Of a DNA stretch of 5,910 bases, positions 1 to 5,910 are shown piece by piece. The position numbers and the translations under genes are program-made. Source of the DNA: Deltaproteobacteria bacterium (lineage in GTDB: Bacteria > Myxococcota_A > UBA796 > UBA2385); NCBI GenBank assembly GCA_015489145.1, contig WGAH01000599.1, forward strand, positions 1 to 5,910, written 5' to 3'. Every line of letters begins with the position of its first letter. The first letter of the stretch is position 1. Under the pieces are notes generated by a model, which saw only the letters and a program-made list of their open reading frames with translations, searched no databases and had not been told where the DNA came from.

Positions 1-16
1 CGTCCCCACTGAGCTC

Positions 17-2632
17 ATGCGCCACCCGTCGCACCCCACCGCGATCGCTTCCCGCGCGCTGGCCATCGGCGTGCTGGTCGCGCTGCTCGCCACGACGGTC
101 GCGGTGCTCAACCGCGCGATGAACCGCGACGGCCTGCGCTCCCTCGCCGGCACCTGGCCCGCCCGCGTCGAGGTGGACGGGCGGGACATCGAGCGAGAGC
201 TGCCGGTCCCCCTGCTCTTCGAGCAGGTCGGGCTGCCCTCCGGGGCCCGCGTCTCCTGGACCATTCCCGTCGAGGTGCCCCCCGAGCTGGCGAGCCGCCC
301 GCTCGCCATCTTCCTCGCCGAGCCGCGCTACGCCACCGCGCACCCGCGCCTCGCGCCCCGGACGGGGGTCGACCCGGGTTTTCCCGCCGTGCGCTGGGAC
401 GGCGAGGCGATGGCGCGAACCAGCGAGGCCCCCTGGCTGGCCGGCTCGGTGAACGGCGAGGGCACGGTGCTCGCCGAGGTCCCGGCCCGCCTCGCCGGCG
501 CCGGGCGCCACACGCTCACGATCACCGTGCAGGGGGCCATGGGCGAAGGCGGGCTGCTCGGCGACGCGGTGTGGGGCAGCCGCGACCGCGTCCACGCCTA
601 CCAGAACCAGCTCCTCTTCCAGTCGACGCTGTTCGCCGCCGGCATGACCCTGGCCGCCGCCATCGGCCTGCTCACCGCCGCCCTGCGCGGCAACCGGCGC
701 GAGTTCCTCGCCTTCGGCGTCTTCGCCCTGTGCATGGCCGCCTTCGCCCTGTCCCGGAGCGACGCCTGGTCCCTGCTCGGCACCAGCATCGAGTGGCGCA
801 TGCGCATCCGCCGGGCGGCCCTGGCGCTCGCCGCCGGGAGCGGCATCCAGTTCGCCGCCCTGTTCACCCGGCAGCGCCTCGACCTCTACGCCCGAGCCGT
901 CGGCGTCGTCGCGATGGTCGCCGGCATCCTCGCCCTGCTCTGGCCCGACCCGGCGATCACCGTCGTCGTCAACGACGCCTCGGACATCATGTTCGTGCTC
1001 GCCATCCTCAGCGCGATGGTCTACCTCGCCCGGCCGGTCCGGCAGCGGCGAACCGCGGCGCTGGCCCTGGCGGGTTCCGCCGTGATCCTCGGGTTCGCCG
1101 TCGGCCTCGACATCGCCATGTCCCGCGGATGGGCCGGCAGCAACCCCCTGCTGCTGCCGGCGATGATCCTGTTCACCGGCACCGTGGTGGCCGCCGTGAT
1201 CATCGGCTACGCCGACGAGTCGGACCGCTACCGCCACCTCGTCGAGCGGGCCCGGGACGCGATCCTCGTCACCGACCGCCAGGGGCGCGTGCTCGAGGCC
1301 AACGCCACCGCCGCCGAGCTGGGGCTCGGCGAGGGGCGTTCCCTCCTCGAGGGGCTGGCGGGCGAGAACCGGGAAGCCGCCGCCCGACACGTCGAGGGCG
1401 GTCCACCCGGCCGCTCGGCGGAGTGGACCCTGCCGAACCGGCGCAACGTCGAGAGCGTGGCGGTGGACCTGCCCGAGAACCGGCGCATGCTCGTGCTCCG
1501 CGACATCACCACGCGCCGCGAGGTCGAGGAGGGGCTGCTCCGCGCCGCCCGCATGGAGACGGTGGCGGCCATGGCCGGCGGGCTGGCGCACGACTTCAAC
1601 AACACCATGGCCGGCCTGGTGGCCCACCTCGGGCTGCTCCGCCTGCGCCTCCGGGACCCGGAGGACCAGGACCGCCTCGACCGCATGAACGCCATCATCC
1701 GGGGGGCCACGCACATCACGCGGCGCCTGCTCACCCTGGCCCGGGGCGGCGGGGAACCGGTGCGCTTCGCCCCGGCCGACGCGCTGCGGGACGTCGTCGA
1801 GATCGCCCGGGCGATGCTCCCCCGCAACGTGCAGCTCCAGGTCGACATCCCCGAGGACCTGCCCTCGATTCGCGCCAACCCCGCCGACCTCGAGCAGGTC
1901 GTGCTCAACCTCGTGCTCAACGCCCGCGACGCGGTGCGGGTGCGCGGCGGCGCGGTCCGGCTCGCCGCCCGCGGCGTCGAGGACGACGGCGCCCCCGCCC
2001 TGGAGCTGGTGGTCGAGGACGACGGCCCGGGGGTGCCCCCGGACCTGCGCGACCGGGTGTGGGAGCCCTTCTTCACGACCAAGGGCACCGGCCGGGGCAC
2101 GGGGCTCGGCCTGTCGGTCGTCAAGCGCCTCGTCGAGGGCTGCGGTGGCACCGTGATCCTGGAGGAGGTCCACCCCGGGACGGAGCGGAGGGGCGCGCGG
2201 TTCCGGGTGCGGCTTCCCGCCGCCGGGACGGGCGCGGACCCGGCGCCGGCGCCCGCGCCCACGCGGCCGCCCCCCGAGCCGGTGAGCGTGGCCGACCGGG
2301 AGGGTCGCCAGCCGCGCATCCTCGTGGCCGAGGCGGACCCGGAGGTGCGCGGGCTCGCGGTGCGTACGCTGGAGCAGCGCGGCTTCGCGGTGCAGACCGC
2401 CGACCTCGAGGCCCCGGCCGGCGCGCTCGACGGGCGCTACGACCTCCTCGTCCTCGGCCGCGGCGCCGAGTCCCTCGGCGAGGGCATCCCCGGGCGCGGG
2501 CGGCCGGCGGTGGTCCTCGCCGGCGCGGCGCTCGACCCGAACCCCGGCTGGACCGTGGTGGAGCGCCCCTACGACGAGCGCACCCTCGCCATCGCCGTGC
2601 GCCGCGCCCTCATCCGGTCGGGCGCCGCCTGA
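17..2632 (+). CDS. 7TMR-DISM-like sensor histidine kinase with PAS domain and degenerate receiver
   Basis: An 871-residue membrane histidine kinase that probably senses an extracytoplasmic signal and autophosphorylates in the cytoplasm. Order seen: a signal-anchor helix at about 14-31; an extracytoplasmic beta-rich-looking domain at about 35-200; seven hydrophobic segments near 203-222, 230-247, 264-283, 292-309, 321-338, 345-367 and 377-397; a PAS-like domain at about 402-497; an H-box with His525 in GGLAHDFNN; an N-box around Asn631/Asn635; a G1 box, DDGPG, at 668-672; an F-box and G2 box, EPFFTTKG and GTGLGLS, at 683-700; a Pro/Ala linker at about 735-760; and a receiver-like domain at 767-868. 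The HDFNN H-box is typical of NtrB-like kinases. The seven-helix block after an extracytoplasmic domain matches the 7TMR-DISM plan; that family name is inference. The receiver has Gly814 where the phosphorylated Asp should be. The ATG puts the first helix close to the N-terminus, but the frame stays open to the window edge and no good ribosome binding site is visible, so an upstream start is possible. A TGA at 10-12 in another frame could end an upstream gene. No partner regulator is in the window. Confidence 0.95.
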   Translation: MRHPSHPTAIASRALAIGVLVALLATTVAVLNRAMNRDGLRSLAGTWPARVEVDGRDIERELPVPLLFEQVGLPSGARVSWTIPVEVPPELASRPLAIFLAEPRYATAHPRLAPRTGVDPGFPAVRWDGEAMARTSEAPWLAGSVNGEGTVLAEVPARLAGAGRHTLTITVQGAMGEGGLLGDAVWGSRDRVHAYQNQLLFQSTLFAAGMTLAAAIGLLTAALRGNRREFLAFGVFALCMAAFALSRSDAWSLLGTSIEWRMRIRRAALALAAGSGIQFAALFTRQRLDLYARAVGVVAMVAGILALLWPDPAITVVVNDASDIMFVLAILSAMVYLARPVRQRRTAALALAGSAVILGFAVGLDIAMSRGWAGSNPLLLPAMILFTGTVVAAVIIGYADESDRYRHLVERARDAILVTDRQGRVLEANATAAELGLGEGRSLLEGLAGENREAAARHVEGGPPGRSAEWTLPNRRNVESVAVDLPENRRMLVLRDITTRREVEEGLLRAARMETVAAMAGGLAHDFNNTMAGLVAHLGLLRLRLRDPEDQDRLDRMNAIIRGATHITRRLLTLARGGGEPVRFAPADALRDVVEIARAMLPRNVQLQVDIPEDLPSIRANPADLEQVVLNLVLNARDAVRVRGGAVRLAARGVEDDGAPALELVVEDDGPGVPPDLRDRVWEPFFTTKGTGRGTGLGLSVVKRLVEGCGGTVILEEVHPGTERRGARFRVRLPAAGTGADPAPAPAPTRPPPEPVSVADREGRQPRILVAEADPEVRGLAVRTLEQRGFAVQTADLEAPAGALDGRYDLLVLGRGAESLGEGIPGRGRPAVVLAGAALDPNPGWTVVERPYDERTLAIAVRRALIRSGAA

Positions 2633-3239
2633 CGGGGTCCCACCACCGGCGGCGGGCCGGCTCCCGCACCAGCCGGTCGTCCTCGACCACCCAGCCCGTC
2701 AGCGCGCCGCCGTAGACGCAGCCGGTGTCGAGGCCCAGCGCGTGGGGGCGGCGGTCGACGAGGCCGCGGCGGGCGTCGTGACCGAAGACGACCCGCGGCG
2801 GGCCGCGCCAGAGGGACCACCAGAAGGGGTGGGCGGGATCGGCGTCGTCGGGCCAGCGCCGCACGTCGAGGCGCACCCGGCGCGGAGCCTCCGCCGGCGG
2901 GCGGCCGGGGACGAGGCCGGCGTGGACGGCCACCCAGCCGTCCTCCTCGATGAGGGTGGGCCGCCCGGCGAGCCAGCGGCGGGCGGCGGCAGGCAGGGCC
3001 GGCAGCGCCTCCGGGCGGCCGAGGAGCCAGGCGTCGTGGTTGCCGAGGACCGCCTCGGCCCGCCAGTCGCGGATCAGCGCCCACACCCCCGCCGGGTCCG
3101 GGCCGCGGGTGAACAGGTCGCCGAGGAGGACCAGGCGGCCCGGGCGCACCCGCTCCAGCAGGGCCGCCAGCTCCTCGGCGCAGCCGTGGACGTCGCCGAC
3201 GACCAGGGTGGGGCCACCGCGCCCGCCGGGTTCAGCCAC
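2610..3239 (-). CDS. ApaH/PrpE-like PPP-family metallophosphatase
   Basis: A 209-residue soluble calcineurin-fold phosphatase. All metal-binding motifs are present: GDVHG at 15-19 (Asp16, His18), GDLFTRGPD at 40-48 (Asp41, Arg45), GNHD at 66-69 (Asn67, His68), HAG at 106-108 and GHD at 153-155. The second motif followed by GPD resembles bis(5'-nucleosyl)-tetraphosphatases (ApaH 'GDLVARGP') more than Ser/Thr protein phosphatases (GDxVDRG). At 209 residues it is shorter than ApaH (about 280) and nearer to small PrpE/PphA-like enzymes. The substrate could be Ap4A, another dinucleotide or a phosphoprotein; sequence alone does not decide. The start is GTG at 3239-3237, preceded by GGAGGT with 5-nt spacing. 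It is the second gene of an operon: it starts inside the last 8 bp of the upstream metallophosphoesterase gene, which suggests translational coupling. Its 3' end overlaps the convergent histidine kinase gene by 23 bp, and its C-terminus is Arg/Trp/Pro-rich. Confidence 0.93.
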   Translation of the reverse strand: MAEPGGRGGPTLVVGDVHGCAEELAALLERVRPGRLVLLGDLFTRGPDPAGVWALIRDWRAEAVLGNHDAWLLGRPEALPALPAAARRWLAGRPTLIEEDGWVAVHAGLVPGRPPAEAPRRVRLDVRRWPDDADPAHPFWWSLWRGPPRVVFGHDARRGLVDRRPHALGLDTGCVYGGALTGWVVEDDRLVREPARRRWWDPVRRRPTG

Positions 3240-4440
3240 CGGCCACCTCCCCGGCGGGCCGCAGTCGGATCAGGGCGATCTCGGCCGGCGCCCCGAGGCG
3301 GTTCGGCGGCCCCCACCAGCCGGTGCCGCGGCTGGTGAAGACGTGGGCGGCGCCCACCCGGTGCAGGCCGACGGCGTAGGGCTCCACCCGGGGCACGAGC
3401 CAGCTCCAGGGCCAGAACTGGCCCCCGTGGGTGTGGCCGCACAGCACGAGGTCGGCGCCGGCCGCCAGGGCCGCGTCGGCGGAGCGGGGCTGGTGGGCGA
3501 GGAGCAGGCGCGGCGCGCCCTCGGGGGCGCCGGCCAGGGCCCGCGCCGGGTCGGGGCGGTGGGACGGGACGAAGGCGGCGGCCCGGTGGTCGGGTACGCC
3601 GGCGACGACGAGCCGCGCTCCACCGGCTTCCACGACGACGTGCGCGTTGAGGAGGGTCCGCATCCCCAGGCGGCGCGCCTCGGCCAGCCAGGCCTCGACG
3701 CCCGCGTAGTACTCGTGGTTGCCGGGCACGAAGAAGACGCCGAGGCGGGCGCGCAGGTCGCGGAGGGGGGCCGCGTCTTCCCGCAGGGCATCGACGCTTC
3801 CGTCCACCAGGTCGCCCGTGAGGGCGACGAGGTCGGGCTCGAGGGCGTTGACCCGCGCGACCACCGCGGCCACCCGGCGGCGGCCGAGGGTGGCGCTGAC
3901 GTGCAGGTCGCTCAGGTGGACGACGCGCAGCCCGTCGAGTTCCGGCGGCAGGCCGGCGACGGGCACCTCCACCTCGACGAGGCGGGGCGGGCGCAGCGCG
4001 GCGACGAGGCCGAGGGCGGTGAGCAGCGTGGCGGCGGCGAGGACGGCCAGGGCCGGCGCTCCCCCGGCGGCGGGCGTCCCGGCGGCGCCCCAGGCCGCGC
4101 GCCCGGTGAGCCAGCCGACGCGCCCCAGCTCCAGGAGGACGGTGCCGACGAAGAGCAGCGACCACCAGCCCATGCCGATGCCGCCCACCCAGGCCAGGGC
4201 GCGCACCGCCGGGCCGGCCGCGCGGGCGCGCAGGACGAGGAGGTGTGCCAGGGTCGACAGGTAGACCGCCGCCAGGAGCCCGTCGAGGACCAGGCGCCCC
4301 GCCGGGGGCAGGCCCCGGCCGAGGGTCCAGCCGAGCCAGGCCGACAGCAGGCCCAGAAACAGGGCCATCGTCGCGGCGAAGCCCAGGAGCTGCCGCTCGG
4401 CGCGGGTCGGGCGCAAGGCTTCCTCCGGGTCGGGGTCCAC
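3232..4440 (-). CDS. Membrane-anchored YkuE-like metallophosphoesterase
   Basis: A 402-residue protein with four hydrophobic segments (about 19-40, 48-71, 83-104 and 127-149) followed by a calcineurin-like phosphoesterase domain at about 170-395. Metal ligands seen: SDLH at 177-180 (Asp178, His180), TGDLVDG at 208-214 (Asp210), GNHEYY at 240-245 (Asn241, His242), His316 in LLLAHQP, and GHTHGGQ at 335-341 (His336, His338). The end of the domain, with a 'SRGTGWWGPPNRLGAPAEI' stretch at 370-388, is characteristic of the YkuE/YaeI branch (COG1408-type). Family members are phosphodiesterases or pyrophosphatases acting at the membrane; some relatives act on lipid or lipid A precursors, but no substrate can be read from this sequence. 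With four helices and a short N-terminus the catalytic domain would face the same side as the N-terminus, probably the cytoplasm. The start is GTG: an in-frame TAG lies four codons upstream (4452-4450), so no earlier start is possible, and GAGG sits 6 nt before it. It is the first gene of the two-gene minus-strand operon. Confidence 0.95.
   Translation of the reverse strand: MDPDPEEALRPTRAERQLLGFAATMALFLGLLSAWLGWTLGRGLPPAGRLVLDGLLAAVYLSTLAHLLVLRARAAGPAVRALAWVGGIGMGWWSLLFVGTVLLELGRVGWLTGRAAWGAAGTPAAGGAPALAVLAAATLLTALGLVAALRPPRLVEVEVPVAGLPPELDGLRVVHLSDLHVSATLGRRRVAAVVARVNALEPDLVALTGDLVDGSVDALREDAAPLRDLRARLGVFFVPGNHEYYAGVEAWLAEARRLGMRTLLNAHVVVEAGGARLVVAGVPDHRAAAFVPSHRPDPARALAGAPEGAPRLLLAHQPRSADAALAAGADLVLCGHTHGGQFWPWSWLVPRVEPYAVGLHRVGAAHVFTSRGTGWWGPPNRLGAPAEIALIRLRPAGEVAGG
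3245..3250 (-). promoter_or_regulatory. Ribosome binding site of the PPP phosphatase gene
   Basis: GGAGGT on the minus strand, 5 nt before the GTG at 3239. It lies inside the coding end of the upstream metallophosphoesterase gene, supports the GTG as start, and allows both re-initiation and independent initiation. Confidence 0.75.
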
Positions 4441-4446
4441 GACGGG

Positions 4447-4450
4447 CCTC
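4447..4450 (-). promoter_or_regulatory. Probable ribosome binding site of the YkuE-like phosphoesterase gene
   Basis: GAGG on the minus strand, 6 nt before the GTG at 4440. It overlaps the last base of the in-frame TAG (4452-4450) that blocks any longer N-terminus. The match is short but correctly placed. Confidence 0.5.
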
Positions 4451-4538
4451 TACCCTCGTCACGCCGGCGGCCGGGTCAAGCCGCCCGGCCCGGGTCGGCG
4501 GCCCCGTCCCGGCCCGGTTAGCCGTTCGGTCCCCACCC

Positions 4539-4545
4539 GGAGAAG
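4539..4545 (+). promoter_or_regulatory. Ribosome binding site of the DUF362 gene
   Basis: GGAGAAG just upstream of the ATG at 4549; the GGAG core is 6 nt from the start codon. It supports this ATG over internal Met codons. Confidence 0.7.
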
Positions 4546-4548
4546 CCC

Positions 4549-5847
4549 ATGGCCAGCCCTCGCTCCCGCGTCGCGGTCCTCCGCACGAGCCCCGCCACCG
4601 TCCTGCGCGACTACCACGAGCTGATGAACCTCGCCGGCTACCAGGAGGTCGTCGACCGCACCGCCGACACGGCGCTCAAGATCAACATCTCCTGGCACTA
4701 CTTCTTCCCGGCCAGCTCGACGACGCCCTGGCAGCTCGACGGCGTGATCCGCGCCATGCTCCGGGACGGCTACGACCGCGACCTCATCCACGGCTGCCAC
4801 AACCGCACCGTGGTGATCGACGCCCACCTCGGCGAGCGCGAGAACAAGCAGATCGACGTGATCCGGGCGCACGGCCTCCGCAACGTGCACCTCTACGAGG
4901 GCGAGGAGTGGATCGACATCCGCGAGGCGGTGGGCGACCTCGTCGACGAGTTCCTCGTCCTCCGCGACGTCTACCCCGACGGCTTCAGCATTCCGAAGCG
5001 CTTCATCGGCGAGAACATCATCCACCTGCCCACGGTCAAGACCCACGTCTTCACCACGACCACCGGGGCGATGAAGAACGCCTTCGGCGGCCTCCTCAAC
5101 GAGCGCCGCCACTGGACCCACCCGGTCATCCACGAGACCCTCGTCGACCTGCTCAAGATCCAGAAGCGCATCCACAAGGGCGTGTTCGCGGTCATGGACG
5201 GCACCTTCGCCGGCGACGGCCCCGGTCCGCGCTGCATGCACCCCCACGTCAAGAACGTCATCCTCGCCAGCGCCGACCAGGTCGCCATCGACGCGGTGGC
5301 GGCGAAGCTGATGGGCTTCGACCCCCTCGACATCAAGTTCATCCGCCTCGCCCACGACCTCGGCCTCGGCACCGGCGACGTCCGCGACATCGAGATCGTC
5401 GGCGACCCGACGGTGCTCGACGAGAACTGGCACTTCAAGGGTCCCTTCGAGGAGATGACCTTCGCGGCGAAGAACCAGCACCGCATCTACTGGGGACCGC
5501 TCAAGAAGCCCGTCGAGTGGTCGCTCAAGACCTGGCTGGCCCCCTGGGCCTACCTCGCCAGCGTCACCTACCACGACCTCTACTGGTACCCGAAGAACGG
5601 CAACCGCCGGGTCCACGAGGCCCTCCAGAGCGACTGGGGGCGCCTGTTCCACAACTGGGAGAAGCTCGAGCCCGACGAGAACGGCTTCCCCGGTCTCGGC
5701 GAGCCCCCCACCGGCTTCCGGCACACGACCACCGACCTGCTCAAGCAGGGCGGAAAGCTCCTGGTCACCGCCCTCAAGGAGTCGCCCGAGGTCGCCGCCC
5801 TACCGCCCGGCGGAGGGCGGCTCCCGAGGCCTCACCAGCCCGCGTGA
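4549..5847 (+). CDS. DUF362 domain-containing protein with aromatic-rich C-terminal region
   Basis: A 432-residue protein, probably cytoplasmic; no signal peptide or membrane helix is evident. Residues about 5-287 match the DUF362 pattern: ALKINISWH at 42-50; a conserved block at 159-180 (HLPTVKTH, then GAMKNAFGG) with Lys164 and Lys176; MDGTFAGDGPGPR at 216-228; and SADQVAIDAVAAKLMG at 241-256 with Asp243 and Asp248. DUF362 has no settled biochemical role. Many members carry a ferredoxin domain; this one has only two cysteines (Cys83 and Cys229) and no iron-sulfur motif. After the core comes about 140 further residues, of which 291-370 hold eight Trp plus several Tyr and Phe; I cannot assign this part. 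The last 15 or so residues are Gly/Pro/Arg-rich. The ATG is preceded by GGAGAAG with good spacing. The gene is divergent from the phosphoesterase operon and overlaps the next minus-strand gene by 16 bp. Third-position G/C is very strong in this frame, which favours it over the long antisense frame. Confidence 0.93.
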   Translation: MASPRSRVAVLRTSPATVLRDYHELMNLAGYQEVVDRTADTALKINISWHYFFPASSTTPWQLDGVIRAMLRDGYDRDLIHGCHNRTVVIDAHLGERENKQIDVIRAHGLRNVHLYEGEEWIDIREAVGDLVDEFLVLRDVYPDGFSIPKRFIGENIIHLPTVKTHVFTTTTGAMKNAFGGLLNERRHWTHPVIHETLVDLLKIQKRIHKGVFAVMDGTFAGDGPGPRCMHPHVKNVILASADQVAIDAVAAKLMGFDPLDIKFIRLAHDLGLGTGDVRDIEIVGDPTVLDENWHFKGPFEEMTFAAKNQHRIYWGPLKKPVEWSLKTWLAPWAYLASVTYHDLYWYPKNGNRRVHEALQSDWGRLFHNWEKLEPDENGFPGLGEPPTGFRHTTTDLLKQGGKLLVTALKESPEVAALPPGGGRLPRPHQPA

Positions 5848-5910
5848 TCGCCGGTGCAGTCCCACGTCGCGCACGCCTCCCGCGCCGCCTCCTCGTCGCA
5901 GCCGTTCACC
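5832..5910 (-). CDS. 3' end of an unidentified minus-strand gene (partial)
   Basis: Reading the minus strand from 5909, an open frame runs 25 codons to a TGA at 5834-5832; the rest lies beyond the window. The visible C-terminus is hydrophilic, acidic and cysteine-bearing: CDEEAAREACATWDC followed by TGDHAGW and the stop, with three Cys and two Trp. Twenty-four of the 25 codons end in G or C, whereas the next minus frame has several A/T-ending codons early on and the third starts with a stop. This is the same coding signature as the sure genes. The Cys spacing suggests a disulfide-containing exported protein or a metal site, but I do not recognise the family. It converges on the DUF362 gene, overlapping its last 16 bp. 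Confidence 0.6.
   Translation of the reverse strand, partial: VNGCDEEAAREACATWDCTGDHAGW

Larger units (their letters stand above)
4441..4548. promoter_or_regulatory. Divergent intergenic region between the phosphoesterase operon and the DUF362 gene
   Basis: This 108-bp gap separates two divergent starts and is the only real intergenic space in the window, so both promoters should lie here or within the opposite gene. It contains a 7-bp perfect inverted repeat (GGCCGGG 4469-4475 and CCCGGCC 4484-4490, 8-nt loop) and a 10-nt direct repeat CCCGGCCCGG at 4484-4493 and 4508-4517, 24 bp apart. On the minus strand TTGACC (4479-4474) resembles a -35 box, but the sequence 17 nt further on (AGGGTA) is a poor -10. 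No convincing plus-strand promoter is visible. The promoter role follows from position; the repeats as operators are speculative in such G+C-rich DNA. Confidence 0.45.

Noticed and set aside
1228..2319. A 363-codon minus-strand open frame opposite the kinase core
   Set aside because: Ser/Arg/Thr-rich low-complexity product, no recognisable motif, and the opposite strand encodes the complete conserved H, N, G1, F and G2 boxes.
2623..2654. Possible bidirectional terminator at the kinase/phosphatase junction
   Set aside because: The 7-bp stem has an 18-nt loop and no T-run on either side, so it does not qualify as an intrinsic terminator.
571..2715. A 714-codon plus-strand open frame inside the histidine kinase gene
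   Set aside because: Its product is almost entirely Arg, Pro, Ala, Gly and His with no domain motif. It is an out-of-frame shadow of the kinase, as expected in DNA this rich in G+C.
4450..4479. A possible sigma-70 promoter on the minus strand (TTGACC, 17-nt gap, AGGGTA)
   Set aside because: The -35 matches 5 of 6 bases but the -10 has essentially no match, and the implied transcript would start about at the GTG. It is kept only as a remark on the intergenic region.
2950..4521. A 523-codon plus-strand open frame opposite the phosphoesterase operon, with a 462-codon minus-strand alternative at 3074-4462
   Set aside because: Both are low-complexity shadows. The frames at 3232-4440 and 2610-3239 carry every metal-binding motif of two known families.
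4459..5724. A 421-codon minus-strand open frame opposite nearly all of the DUF362 gene
   Set aside because: The product is dominated by Val, Glu, Asp, Ala and Leu, a typical mirror of a G+C-biased plus-strand gene. The plus strand has conserved DUF362 motifs and a ribosome binding site.

Overview
The window is a compact stretch of chromosomal DNA of very high G+C (about 70% or more, judged by eye, not counted). In the real reading frames nearly every third codon position is G or C. GTG starts, a large membrane sensor histidine kinase and almost no intergenic space suggest a high-GC Gram-negative bacterium, for example Myxococcota or a similar soil or aquatic lineage. That assignment is a guess; nothing here fixes the taxon. 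I see no rRNA, tRNA, transposase, insertion sequence, CRISPR array or phage gene.

Layout: (1) 17-2632, plus strand: a sensor histidine kinase with an extracytoplasmic domain, a seven-helix membrane block resembling 7TMR-DISM, a PAS-like domain, a complete kinase core, and a degenerate C-terminal receiver that has lost its phosphoacceptor. (2) 4440 down to 2610, minus strand: a two-gene operon. A membrane-anchored YkuE-type metallophosphoesterase comes first, then an ApaH/PrpE-like PPP phosphatase; the genes overlap by 8 bp and are probably translationally coupled. (3) 4441-4548: a 108-bp divergent intergenic region that must hold the starts of both flanking transcription units. (4) 4549-5847, plus strand: a DUF362 protein with an unusual aromatic-rich C-terminal region. 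(5) 5910-5832, minus strand: the last 25 codons of a further gene encoding a cysteine-bearing C-terminus, cut by the window edge.

Both convergent gene pairs overlap tail to tail (23 bp and 16 bp). The kinase has no response regulator beside it here, so its partner must lie elsewhere or upstream of the window. The two metallophosphatases have different folds of substrate preference in their families but share one transcript, which is the best functional link in the window. Nothing in the sequence ties the DUF362 gene to them beyond a shared divergent promoter region. I do not see convincing evidence for a new defence or mobile system; the most unusual points are the pseudo-receiver, the coupled phosphatase pair and the DUF362 extension.
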